A stretch of DNA of 64,000 bases from an uncultured Neomegalonema sp. GTDB lineage: Bacteria > Pseudomonadota > Alphaproteobacteria > Rhodobacterales > Rhodobacteraceae. Below the pieces are notes generated by a model. That model had not been told where the DNA came from. It saw nothing but the letters and a program-made list of their open reading frames with translations, and did not search any database. Where the stretch lies: NCBI GenBank assembly GCA_937990185.1, contig CALKBI010000041.1, positions 37,199 to 101,198 of the forward strand, given 5' to 3'. Below, in pieces: positions 33,064-41,812 of the stretch (its first letter is position 1; the number at the start of each line of letters is the position of its first letter). The translations under genes and the position numbers were made by a program.

Positions 33064-34055
33064 GCGAGCGTATCGACAATGCGGCCAACGCCGGTGCGTA
33101 CGGGGTCTACGGTGGGCAGGCCAAAGCGTTCTTCGGTGCTGGCGAGGTAAGCCATTGCCTCGTCTTCGTTGAGATTTTTGGTGTTTATAGCGATGCCGAC
33201 GAATTTCACATCCGGGTTTGTAAGCTGTGCCATTTGTAGGGCATACGGCATGAGATCCGCCATATCGCGCACGGGGTAATCTGGCAGGGCGCGCATGTGG
33301 GTTCTTGTCGGTTCATGGCACATGACGAGCGCGTCGGCTTGTGAGCCGTGAATGAGACCAGTCGTTACACCAGCGTAAGCAGGGTGGAAGAGGGAGCCTT
33401 GGCCCTCAATCAAATCCCAATGATCCGCGTCGTTTTCAGGAGCGAGTGTTTCAATGGCTCCGGCAATAAAATCTGAGATCACGGCATCCAGCGGAACGCC
33501 TGAGCCAGTGATCAAAATTCCCGTCTGCCCCGTGGCGCGGAAATCGGCATTCCAGCCCCGTGCGCGCATTTCCTTTTCAATGGCCAACGCTGTGTACATC
33601 TTTCCGCATGAGCAGTCCGTCCCAACCGGTAGGAGGCGTTTGCCGGTTCTTTTTGCTCCGCTGCCGACCGGATAGCTTTCGGTCGCGTGGCGAACGTCAA
33701 ACAGCTTGCGGCCATGTTTGGCGGCGGTATCGACGAGAATTGGAATATCAGCGAGTTTGTTGTGAAGGCCCGCTGCGATGTCCAAACCGGACTCAAGTGC
33801 TTTGACCAACTCGTCGATCCACGCGTCGGCGATAAAGCCACCCCGGTTTGCCACGCCGACGACCAGTGTGCCCGCGCCTTTAGCGACGGCTTCTTCGATT
33901 GTCATATCAGCTATGCCAACATCGGCTTTACAACCGGTAAGGCGCATCTGGCCCAATGCATTATCGGGACGCCAATCAACGATACCCTGCGCAACTTTGA
34001 CGGAGAGTTGGTCGTGGGCATCGCCTAAAAAGAGCAAATATGGCGTTTTTAGCAT
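33060..34055 (-). CDS. dgcN: DUF1611 protein, probable D-glutamate N-acetyltransferase DgcN
   Basis: A 331-residue DUF1611 protein. The C-terminal P-loop-like domain carries GTDCSCGKMYTALAIEKE with a Lys, then ATGQTGILITGSGVPLDAV and DLIEGQGSLFHPAYAGVTTGL. The N-terminal domain contains VVGVANRGGFI. In marine bacteria DUF1611 proteins of this type acetylate D-glutamate and are paired with DgcA, as here. The start at 34055 follows a hairpin-containing 104-bp gap after the anti-sigma gene. Confidence 0.75.
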   Translation of the reverse strand: MLKTPYLLFLGDAHDQLSVKVAQGIVDWRPDNALGQMRLTGCKADVGIADMTIEEAVAKGAGTLVVGVANRGGFIADAWIDELVKALESGLDIAAGLHNKLADIPILVDTAAKHGRKLFDVRHATESYPVGSGAKRTGKRLLPVGTDCSCGKMYTALAIEKEMRARGWNADFRATGQTGILITGSGVPLDAVISDFIAGAIETLAPENDADHWDLIEGQGSLFHPAYAGVTTGLIHGSQADALVMCHEPTRTHMRALPDYPVRDMADLMPYALQMAQLTNPDVKFVGIAINTKNLNEDEAMAYLASTEERFGLPTVDPVRTGVGRIVDTLA

Positions 34056-34113
34056 CGGTGAAGTCCCCTAAATTCTCGAATCGAATGCAGGGACGCATAT
34101 TGGATGCAGGTAG

Positions 34114-34137
34114 GTCCAGCGGATTCGTGCGCTGGAC
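34114..34137. terminator. Perfect 8-bp hairpin between the anti-sigma gene and dgcN
   Basis: GTCCAGCG (34114-34121) and CGCTGGAC (34130-34137) with an 8-nt loop, followed on the plus strand by TTT only. On the minus strand, the direction of both neighbours, there is no T-run. It may slow read-through from the sigma operon or act as a processing or binding site. Confidence 0.35.
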
Positions 34138-34159
34138 TTTCAGGTGTGCTGTTCTGGCG

Positions 34160-34909
34160 TCAGATTGTAGAAGAAAATGCCTTCGCCGCTTTTTTTATCA
34201 GCGCATCATCGCCGCTGCCAATCAGCAGATATTCGAAGTTTTCATCGGCCCAAGACGCACTGCTCATGCCTTCCATTTCTTCAAGAACGGTCGACATCTT
34301 TGCACCGTCTTCTGTGCGAATGATGCAGAGGGCAACCGGATCGCCTTTATCTGTTAAGAATGCGAGTTGGATGAGAGGACGCCCTTCGAAGCCCAGAACC
34401 TGCGCTCTTTTATATTTCAGCTCGTCAACAGCTTGAAGCGCTGGCAGGTCAATGGATTTCGCTATTGCATTTGAAATTCTTGATAATTCTTCACCAAGAG
34501 CCTCATTCGGGCGGTCTATTGAGGCAAGAGTCTCGTTGATATAGAGCGCCTGATAGGCCGCCACGTACCCGCGCCAACTGGTGTCTTGGGTATTCGCCGA
34601 CATATAGCCGATTGCACCCGCGGCTATGATAGCCACCGCCGCCGCCGCTGAACGCCAGCCGGACCATGTGTTCGCAGGTTTAGGCATTGATTGTGAGCGA
34701 TCAAAAACAGGCGGTGCAGGCGCTTTGGTTAACAAAGCATCAAATGCGCCCCGCATTGCATCGACATCTATGGACAGGTGTTCGACGCGCGCACGGAGTT
34801 CCGGATCGCTTTCTATGGCGTTTTCAATGAGGTCCGCACGAGTGTGTTCGGTTTCACCGTCCAACCACGCCGTCAGCTCGTCATCCGAAAATTTCAATTG
34901 CTCACTCAT
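34160..34909 (-). CDS. Anti-sigma factor, membrane-anchored
   Basis: A 249-residue protein. The N-terminal cytoplasmic part (FSDDELTAWLDGETEHTRADLIENAIESD) resembles RsiW/ChrR-like anti-sigma domains but lacks the zinc HxxxCxxC motif. A single TM is at about 82-102 (SAAAAVAIIAAGAIGYMSA), and a periplasmic domain (about 105-249) has ALYINETLASIDRP. It overlaps by 4 nt the ECF sigma gene, which it probably holds inactive at the membrane until an envelope signal is sensed. Confidence 0.82.
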   Translation of the reverse strand: MSEQLKFSDDELTAWLDGETEHTRADLIENAIESDPELRARVEHLSIDVDAMRGAFDALLTKAPAPPVFDRSQSMPKPANTWSGWRSAAAAVAIIAAGAIGYMSANTQDTSWRGYVAAYQALYINETLASIDRPNEALGEELSRISNAIAKSIDLPALQAVDELKYKRAQVLGFEGRPLIQLAFLTDKGDPVALCIIRTEDGAKMSTVLEEMEGMSSASWADENFEYLLIGSGDDALIKKAAKAFSSTI

Positions 34910-35415
34910 CCGTGTTTCAACTTTTTAAAGGATGCGTCACCCGTTAGTTTAGTCCGTGCCGCCGATAGCCTACTCATTACCGTACCGATAGGAATGTCCA
35001 GTTCGCTCGCAGCCTCGCGATAGCTATACCCTTCTAGGTAAACTAAGAGCATTGTAATGCGTTGCGCCTCTGGTAAGCCCATCACTGACAATAACACCTC
35101 ACGAGCATATAAATTCGATTCAGTATCAGATTTAGGGTCAGGAATTTCAATTTCATCTAATGTTGCAAGTCCTCCACCCCGCCTGACGGCTTCGGAGCGC
35201 AACTCATTAAACCAAAGTCGTTGAGCAATTCGAAACAGCCAACGATCTAAGTTTGTTCCCCTTTCGAACTGATGTGCTTTTTCAATCGCGCGCAGACAGG
35301 ATGCTTGTGCAAGGTCGTTTGCGCGATCATGGTTACTGGTTAATACTAAACAATACCGCCACAGCCGAGGGAAAAGAGGCGTTATGCCCTCTTGAACTTC
35401 GTTCTGTTCCGCCAT
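34906..35415 (-). CDS. ECF-family RNA polymerase sigma factor
   Basis: A 169-residue sigma-70 family protein with region 2 (DLAQASCLRAIEKAHQF, DRWLFRIAQRLWFNELR) and region 4 (GLPEAQRITMLLVYLEGYSYREAASELDIPIGTVMSRLSAAR). The ATG at 35415 with AGGAG about 10 nt upstream is preferred over 35439. It forms a two-gene unit with its anti-sigma factor. Its target promoters are not evident; no repeated GAAC-type -35 box was recognised in its own upstream region. Confidence 0.88.
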   Translation of the reverse strand: MAEQNEVQEGITPLFPRLWRYCLVLTSNHDRANDLAQASCLRAIEKAHQFERGTNLDRWLFRIAQRLWFNELRSEAVRRGGGLATLDEIEIPDPKSDTESNLYAREVLLSVMGLPEAQRITMLLVYLEGYSYREAASELDIPIGTVMSRLSAARTKLTGDASFKKLKHG

Positions 35416-35572
35416 GGAGAAATTGCTCCTCTGAACCACTTATATGCAAAAGCTACAATACCTATCGAGGCGACAGGAACAATGATGCTCACGACGAGGT
35501 GTTGCAAGAGTGAACGCCTCACCTAAACTGCGCAAGAGTTATTTGTTCATATATTGTTTCTGGGGTTGATTT

Positions 35573-36616
35573 TTATCCAATAATACGCCGGATCATGTTG
35601 ATCCAGTTTGACCAGCAGATTTTTTCGATCAATTTTTTGCCAAAACCCGCGCTTTCCATCTCGGCAATGAGGGCAGGCAGTTTGCTGGCATCGCGGAGCG
35701 CATTCGGCATCAAAGCGCCGTCGAAATCTGACCCGAGCGCTACGCCGTCTTCGCCCAGTGCGTTGATAAGGGCGTCGAGATGACGGATCATAATTTCTAA
35801 ATCCGTATCGGAATCCTGTTTGCCGTCTTTGCGGAGAAACGAACAATGGTAGTTCAGGCCGACAATGCCGCCGCGCTCTGCGATAGCAGCGAGCTGTTTT
35901 GCCGTTAGGTTCCGTGTTGCAGGACAAAGAGCGTGAACGCCGGAATGCGTTGAGAGCAGCGGTCCGTCATAGATTTTCGCTATGCCCCAAAAACCGGCCT
36001 CGTTCATATGGGCGAGATCGACAATCATATTTTTCTCAGCGCATCGTTTGACCAAGCGCTCTCCCGCATCGGTGAGACCGGGGCCAGTATCGGGCGATTT
36101 GTCGAAATGGAATGGGACGCCGTGGCCGAAGATATTCGGGCGTGACCAGACAGGGCCGACGGAACGCAGGCCCTTATCATAGAGCGCGTCGAGTTCGGCC
36201 AAGTCTTCGCCGATCCCTTCCGCGCCCTCTAAATGGAGGAGCGCGGCGATGGCGTCATCATCTGCGGCGTCTTCGATACCCGCCGCATTCGTGCAAAGGC
36301 GAAAGCTGTCTTGCTCGGCCATTGTGAGGGCAAGATCGGCTTGCGCGAACAATGTATCCCGCGCGAATTCGGGCGGCACGGCGTCAATCGGGTCTTCATG
36401 CATGACCGTCCCGTCACCGGCGGTGAACTCGTCCATCGGTGTGTTTGGAGCAGGGGACCACAGCGCGAAAAACCCACCCGCAAAACCGCCCTCGCGCGCA
36501 CGGGGAAGGTCAAGATGCGCAAGGACGCCTCCCTCAAAAAAGCCTTCGCCGGTGGTGTCGCCGATCCGCTGCAAATGATTGATCGTGTCGTTATGGCCGT
36601 CGAAAATGCGTTGCAT
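35573..36616 (-). CDS. Membrane dipeptidase (peptidase family M19)
   Basis: A 347-residue renal-dipeptidase-like zinc enzyme. Metal and active-site motifs are FDGHNDT, LHLEGAEGI, IVDLAHMN, LLSTHSGVHAL and LGSDFDG. M19 enzymes cleave dipeptides, often with a D-residue at the C-terminus. Despite the family name there is no signal peptide, so it is cytosolic. The nearby D-glutamate genes and agmatinase suggest a role in amino acid or peptidoglycan-peptide catabolism, but this is inference from position. Confidence 0.88.
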   Translation of the reverse strand: MQRIFDGHNDTINHLQRIGDTTGEGFFEGGVLAHLDLPRAREGGFAGGFFALWSPAPNTPMDEFTAGDGTVMHEDPIDAVPPEFARDTLFAQADLALTMAEQDSFRLCTNAAGIEDAADDDAIAALLHLEGAEGIGEDLAELDALYDKGLRSVGPVWSRPNIFGHGVPFHFDKSPDTGPGLTDAGERLVKRCAEKNMIVDLAHMNEAGFWGIAKIYDGPLLSTHSGVHALCPATRNLTAKQLAAIAERGGIVGLNYHCSFLRKDGKQDSDTDLEIMIRHLDALINALGEDGVALGSDFDGALMPNALRDASKLPALIAEMESAGFGKKLIEKICWSNWINMIRRIIG

Positions 36617-36697
36617 GGGCGTGGGACTTTCGTTGATCGAACATGTCGCCTCTTATCTTAACCCTCTCGCGAGGAGAGAAGGAAGTTTCATGGACAG

Positions 36698-37525
36698 TTA
36701 TTTTCTATCCATCAGCAGGCGGCCCATAATCTCTTTGGTGAACTTCGCGGCGACCATCGCGGTGATATTCCCGGGATCGCGGTGCGGGTTGAGTTCGACA
36801 ATATCCGCGCCGATTAACTGGCCGTCGAAATTATGAATGATGTCGAGAACCGCGCGTGTCGAAAGTCCGCCGGGCTCATAATGTGACACGCCGGGGGCAA
36901 AAGCTGGATCGAGGGCGTCGATATCGAGCGACAGATAAACAGGGCCATCAAAGCGGATGCTCGCTACCCCGGATAGGTCACGCATTTCATGGATTTCGAC
37001 ACCGAAACGCGCGGCTTGTTCGCGTTGATGACCATTTAAAGTGCGAATACCGACTTGGACAAGACGATCAATACGCCCGCTTTCCATGAGGCGCGCAAAC
37101 GGCGAGGCATGACTGTGCGGGTTGCCCTGCATATCATCATAGAGGTCCGGATGGGCATCAATGTGCAAGATGCTCAGCCCTTCATGGTTTTCGGCATGGG
37201 CACTGATGGCAGGAAAGGAAACGGAGTGATCTCCGCCGAGGCTTAAGACCTGATGGCCGGATTTTATCAGCTTTGTGATTGTGGAATGGATTAGCTCAAA
37301 TGCGTCTGACCGCGCCTTGCCATAAAGCGCAACATCGCCCGCATCCTGCCATAGCTTTTGATCTGACAGGTCAAACCCCGTTTCCGTCCACAGATTAGCC
37401 GAGTCGCAGAAGAAAGCCTCACGGATACGGGCCGGAGCCATTGACGGACCGGACAGGTAACTCGCGTTGTTATCCTGCGGCAAGCCGAGCAGTTGGATTG
37501 GACTTTCTTGAGACTCTATTGGCAT
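36698..37525 (-). CDS. Ureohydrolase (agmatinase/arginase family)
   Basis: About 275 residues with all dimanganese-site motifs: SLGGDHSVSFP, HIDAHPDLYDD and SLDIDALDPAFAPGVSHYEPGGLS. The FAPG loop and GGLSTR resemble agmatinase (SpeB) more than arginase, but the substrate (agmatine, guanidinobutyrate or another guanidine) cannot be fixed. The start at 37525 has GGAG 9 nt upstream; an in-frame ATG at 37543 would add six residues. Confidence 0.82.
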   Translation of the reverse strand: MPIESQESPIQLLGLPQDNNASYLSGPSMAPARIREAFFCDSANLWTETGFDLSDQKLWQDAGDVALYGKARSDAFELIHSTITKLIKSGHQVLSLGGDHSVSFPAISAHAENHEGLSILHIDAHPDLYDDMQGNPHSHASPFARLMESGRIDRLVQVGIRTLNGHQREQAARFGVEIHEMRDLSGVASIRFDGPVYLSLDIDALDPAFAPGVSHYEPGGLSTRAVLDIIHNFDGQLIGADIVELNPHRDPGNITAMVAAKFTKEIMGRLLMDRK

Positions 37526-37625
37526 AATCGGTGTCTCCGTCATCGGGGCAGTATAGGCTTGATTACTCTGTAAAAGTCTTTGGAGAAACCATCTCGTTGT
37601 TTGCGGGGCTGGCCGATGGGTGAAC

Positions 37626-37895
37626 TTATGTTGTTGCTACGTCAAAGAACTCATCCGTCCACTTGAAGATTTTGACGTGTTTTATGAGTTTGTTTCTCAT
37701 GCCAACCTGGACTCCGGTCAATTCAGACCCACCCCACTCTGGGACCATGAGGTGAGCATTGATCTGAATTCCATCGTCTAAGTCAGTCAAGATAAGGTGG
37801 TCGATGTAATTCCTCAGGTTCTTTAGACCTTCAAGATCTGCATGTATCTCAATCTTTTCATTGTCGGAGGCACTTGCTTCAAAGGTTAGAGTCAT
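37626..37895 (-). CDS. Small protein resembling immunity protein Imm32 (orphan)
   Basis: An 89-residue soluble protein. The pattern IEIHADLEGLKNLRNYIDHLI followed by HLMVPEWGGSELT resembles the short Imm32 family found beside polymorphic toxins. No toxin gene, Rhs or secretion gene lies nearby. Its surroundings (37544-37625 and 37896-38189) are AT-richer than the flanking genes, as expected for an acquired or eroded remnant. The family call is by eye and uncertain. Confidence 0.5.
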   Translation of the reverse strand: MTLTFEASASDNEKIEIHADLEGLKNLRNYIDHLILTDLDDGIQINAHLMVPEWGGSELTGVQVGMRNKLIKHVKIFKWTDEFFDVATT

Positions 37896-38189
37896 GATTG
37901 TGGTTCCACATCCCAGTTAAGCGTAACGTTTATTGGTCTTGCCATATCGAGAAAACATCAATTTTTTCAATAAATGAGAAAACCAAGGTTCAGCAACCTG
38001 TGGCGAATGACTGGTCGTTCATCGAATGGCTTTTTTCCCGAATTGTGAGATGGGCACCACGGGTTCGGATCGTTTTGCTGCTATATTGAGGGTGTTCTCT
38101 GTTCCATTCGCCGTCAAAGAATCGAATTGTTCCAACCGTGGGAACCAAGACGTAGATAATCTCTAGTGTATCGTCGGGTCTTTCCTGCG
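37896..38189 (-). other. 294-bp gap with an open but startless frame
   Basis: No convincing gene. On the minus strand a frame with no ATG stays open from inside the 3' end of the oxidoreductase gene to a stop near 37998. It would encode a segment containing IIYVLVPTVGTIRFFDGEW and REHPQYSSKTIRTRGAHL. It may be the eroded end of a gene that once stood next to the Imm32-like protein. The short plus-strand frame 37898-38089 has no family resemblance. Confidence 0.3.
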
Positions 38190-41100
38190 CTACTCCGCTG
38201 CGATGTTTGTTGCCTCGGCGGTTGTGTCGAGGGCGGCTAGGAGTTCCGTGCGGCGGAGGGCGGCGTCTTTCATGGATTCCAGTTTGACCGGGCCATAGCC
38301 CCGGATTTGATCCGGCAAGTTCACAAGGGCTAGTGCTGCCTCGCGGTTAGGCGCGGATAGGGCGCGTTTTATGTCGCCCTCGTAATCCTTGATAAGTTGG
38401 CGTTCGGCGCGGCGCTCCTCGGTGCGTCCGAAGGGGTCGAACCATGTGCCGCGCAGACCCTTTAGCTTTGTCAGAATACGAAAGCCGCTCATCATGCGCT
38501 TGCTGAATCTGCGTTTCTTCGGGCGACCGCTGGCATCTGTACCGCTCATAAAAGGCGGGGCGAGGTGGAAACTGATTGTGCCGCCATCGTCGAAAGCCTC
38601 GGCGATGCGTTTCTCGAACCGGCCATCGGTGTAGAGGCGCGCGACTTCGTATTCGTCTTTGTAGGAAAGCAGTTTCGCGTAGTTTCGGGCGATGGGGTCA
38701 GCCAATGCTTCATTGCTGTTTCTTACTTCATCGACCAGTTTGCGATAGCGTTTGGCGAGGCGTTTGTTTTGGTAGCCGGTCAGGTGGTGCTCGCGATGGG
38801 CGATGATCTCATCAAGGGTTTGCGGCATCGGCTCGGCTTTGATTTCGCCCAGCAGCTCGCTGACGGAAACCGGATCAGCGGCGAGCTTGCGGCCCCAGTG
38901 CAGGGCTTGGATGTTTTTCTCAACCGCAACGCCGTTCAAGCCGATGGCTTGCAGGATCGCGTGCAGGCCGACGGGGAGCAGACCCTTTTGCAGCGCATAG
39001 CCCATCATCATCATATTACCCATGATCGCATCGCCGAGTGCGCGTTCGGCCAGCGCGGTGAAATCATGGAAGCCTTCGTCATGTTCAACCGTGCGGGCGA
39101 TTTTCTCACGGGTCAGGTCGGTTTGGAAATCTATATCGCGGTTTTTGATGAAGCCTGCGACTGGCGTAAGGTGGGTGTTGACGACGCCTTGGGTGCGCGT
39201 TGGATCGCAGAGGATCACGCCGTCTTTTGACGCGGCGACCACGGCATCAGCGGCGAGCAGCAAATCCGCGCCGCCGGTGACAATGCGCGGACTGGTGATT
39301 TTATCGGGATCGTCCGCGAGGCGCAGATATGAGAAGACCGCGCCTCCCTTTTGCGCGAGGCCCGCCATGTCGAGGATCATCGACGCTTTGCCTTCGATAT
39401 GCGCCGCCATGCCCATCACCGACCCGATGGTCAAAACACCCGTGCCACCGACGCCTGTTATCGCGATGTTATAGGCGTCGTTGAGAGCGCGGGCTTGCAT
39501 CGGTGCAGGGATCGAGTCCGGGTCGATTTCTTTGGCGGCGGCTTTGCGCGGCTCGACTCCTTCGATGGTGACAAAGCTGGGGCAGAATCCTTTGAGGCAG
39601 GAGAAATCTTTGTTGCAGGCGGATTGGTTGATCTTGCGCTTGCGACCCAAAGCGGTTTCGAGAGGTTCGACGGCGACGCAGTTGGATTGCACCGAACAAT
39701 CGCCGCAGCCTTCGCAGACTTCGGGATTGATGAACACGCGCTTGGACGGATCGGGGAATGTGCCACGCTTGCGGCGGCGGCGTTTTTCGGCGGCGCAGGT
39801 TTGGACAAAGACAATGCCGGAGCAGCCTTTGATCTCGCGCATCTCTTTTTGCACGGTCTCCAGCTCGTCGCGGTGGCGGATTGTGGTCCCGGCGGGGAGT
39901 TCGCTGGCGCTGTAGGTTTCCGGCTCGTCTGTAACAAGGACAATCGGGGTGACGCCCTCGGCGTGCATCTGGCGCACGACGTGTTGAGGCGAGAGCGGGC
40001 CATCGACTTTTTGTCCTCCGGTCATCGCGACGGCATCGTTATAGAGGACTTTGTAGGTGTGATTGACACCCGAGGCGACGCCTTGGCGGATTGCGAGCAT
40101 TCCTGAATGGAAATACGTGCCGTCGCCGATATTGATGAATTGATGCGCCTCATCGGTGAAATGCGCCATGCCTTGCCATTGCGCACCTTCGCCGCCCATT
40201 TGCGAGAAACCGGCATCGTTGCGGTCCATCCATGTCACCATGAAGTGACAGCCGATGCCCGCCCCCACGCGCGAGCCTTCGGGCACATTGGTTGAGGTGT
40301 TGTGCGGACAACCCGCGCAGAAATACGGCATTCGGATGATGGGCGGGGTGTGCTGTTCACGCAGCTTGGCGCGGTCTTCGAACCAGCGGAGTTTTTCTTC
40401 GATGCGCTGACGCAACCCCGTTTCGAGGTCGAGAGCCATGAGCCTATCGGCAATGGCGCGGGCGACTTTGCCTGTTGTCAGCTCGACATCCAGCGGCAGG
40501 TTCGGTTTATCTTCGTGATCGAACTTGCCGATAATGCGAGGCCGGACATCGGCGCGCCAGTTGAAGAGTTGCTGTTTGATCTGAAATTCGATGATCTCGC
40601 GGCGTTCTTCGATGACGAGGACTTCTTCCAGACCTTCGGCAAAATTTCGCACGCCTTCGGGTTCCAGCGGCCACGGCATCCCGACTTTATAAACGCGCAG
40701 GCCAATCGCGGAGGCTTCGGCCTCGCCAATCCCGAGTTGACGCAGGGCTTCGCGGGTATCTTCATAGGCTTTGCCCGAGGTGATAATGCCGAAGCGGGCT
40801 TTCGGCGTATCCATGACGATCTTATCGACGCCATTTGCGCGGCCAAAAGCAATCGCCGCATAGCCCTTATAGGTCTGTAAACGGTGGTCTTGTTCCCAGC
40901 GATCATCGGGCCAGCGGATGTTCAGGCCACCGGGGGGCATCTCGAAATCTGTCGGAGTGGTGAAGACTCGATCTTCGTTGCGGATATCGACTGTTGCCGT
41001 CGTCTCGATGGTGTCTGCGATGACTTTCATGCCGACCCAACAGCCGGAATAGCGCGACATTGCAATGCCGAGCAAACCCATCTCAATAAATTCATGGATC

Positions 41101-41624
41101 GAGGAAGGGTAGAGTGTCGGGATCACTGATGCAGACAGGAAATGTTCTGACTGATGCGGGACGGTCGAAGATTTCGCCGCGTGATCGTCGCCCGCGAGCG
41201 CTAGGACGCCGCCATGAGGGGCCGTGCCAGCCGCGTTCGCGTGTTGGAAAACATCGCCGGTGCGCGCGACTCCCGGACCCTTGCCATACCAGATGCCGAC
41301 AACGCCGTCATGTTTCGCGCCCGGCGACATATGGGCTTGCTGTGCGCCCCAAATTGCCGTTGCCGCGAGGTCTTCGTTGACGCCGGGTTGGAAGACGATG
41401 TTGTTCTCGCGCAGGCGCTTTTCTTCGCGCATGAGGACTTGATCATATCCGCCAAGCGGTGAGCCTCGGTAGCCAGAGATAAAGGTTCCGGTGTTTAAAC
41501 CCGCAGCCCGATCACGCTTCATCTGAACGAGGGGAAGGCGGGTCAGCGCGTGTAGCCCGTTCATGAAGACGCGGCCATGGTCCAGCTCATAACGGTCATC
41601 AAGCGAAACGGTTCGAGCATCCAT
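38190..41624 (-). CDS. Indolepyruvate ferredoxin oxidoreductase, fused subunits
   Basis: About 1144 residues. The N-terminal pyruvate:ferredoxin-oxidoreductase-like part starts around TGTFISGYRGSPLGGYDQ. It is followed by a TPP domain (GIGCHFMVTWMDRNDAG, NIGDGTYFHSG), an iron-sulfur segment (CEGCGDCSVQSNC, then CNKDFSCLKGFC at about 650-705) and a gamma-type domain (GVGGTGVLTIGSVMGMAAH onwards). This fused form, common in Proteobacteria, decarboxylates aryl pyruvates or branched 2-oxoacids to acyl-CoA. The ATG at 41624 has GGAGG 7 nt upstream; the TTG one codon earlier is unlikely. Confidence 0.93.
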   Translation of the reverse strand: MDARTVSLDDRYELDHGRVFMNGLHALTRLPLVQMKRDRAAGLNTGTFISGYRGSPLGGYDQVLMREEKRLRENNIVFQPGVNEDLAATAIWGAQQAHMSPGAKHDGVVGIWYGKGPGVARTGDVFQHANAAGTAPHGGVLALAGDDHAAKSSTVPHQSEHFLSASVIPTLYPSSIHEFIEMGLLGIAMSRYSGCWVGMKVIADTIETTATVDIRNEDRVFTTPTDFEMPPGGLNIRWPDDRWEQDHRLQTYKGYAAIAFGRANGVDKIVMDTPKARFGIITSGKAYEDTREALRQLGIGEAEASAIGLRVYKVGMPWPLEPEGVRNFAEGLEEVLVIEERREIIEFQIKQQLFNWRADVRPRIIGKFDHEDKPNLPLDVELTTGKVARAIADRLMALDLETGLRQRIEEKLRWFEDRAKLREQHTPPIIRMPYFCAGCPHNTSTNVPEGSRVGAGIGCHFMVTWMDRNDAGFSQMGGEGAQWQGMAHFTDEAHQFINIGDGTYFHSGMLAIRQGVASGVNHTYKVLYNDAVAMTGGQKVDGPLSPQHVVRQMHAEGVTPIVLVTDEPETYSASELPAGTTIRHRDELETVQKEMREIKGCSGIVFVQTCAAEKRRRRKRGTFPDPSKRVFINPEVCEGCGDCSVQSNCVAVEPLETALGRKRKINQSACNKDFSCLKGFCPSFVTIEGVEPRKAAAKEIDPDSIPAPMQARALNDAYNIAITGVGGTGVLTIGSVMGMAAHIEGKASMILDMAGLAQKGGAVFSYLRLADDPDKITSPRIVTGGADLLLAADAVVAASKDGVILCDPTRTQGVVNTHLTPVAGFIKNRDIDFQTDLTREKIARTVEHDEGFHDFTALAERALGDAIMGNMMMMGYALQKGLLPVGLHAILQAIGLNGVAVEKNIQALHWGRKLAADPVSVSELLGEIKAEPMPQTLDEIIAHREHHLTGYQNKRLAKRYRKLVDEVRNSNEALADPIARNYAKLLSYKDEYEVARLYTDGRFEKRIAEAFDDGGTISFHLAPPFMSGTDASGRPKKRRFSKRMMSGFRILTKLKGLRGTWFDPFGRTEERRAERQLIKDYEGDIKRALSAPNREAALALVNLPDQIRGYGPVKLESMKDAALRRTELLAALDTTAEATNIAAE

Positions 41625-41812
41625 CAATCTGCCTCCCGATTTATGGCAGCAATGCTACCATATTTTTTGAAGGATGCAAGGCGGGTTGGCGGGATGTGAT
41701 GGGGTGTGAAGTGGATTTGCTTTCTACAGTATTCTTCCAAAAGTCTGAGGGTTGCAAATTTCGTAAGTTCTATATATGTTCCAATTTCGTTTAATGAAAC
41801 CATGGAGCAAAT

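Noticed and set aside
37898..38089. Plus-strand 63-codon frame as a toxin partner of the Imm32-like gene
   Set aside because: It has no recognisable domain, poor initiation signals and lies on the opposite strand.
38565..39230. Long antisense open frames across the oxidoreductase gene (also 39351-40106)
   Set aside because: They mirror the codon pattern of a well-conserved minus-strand gene and show no domain, ribosome-binding site or family match.
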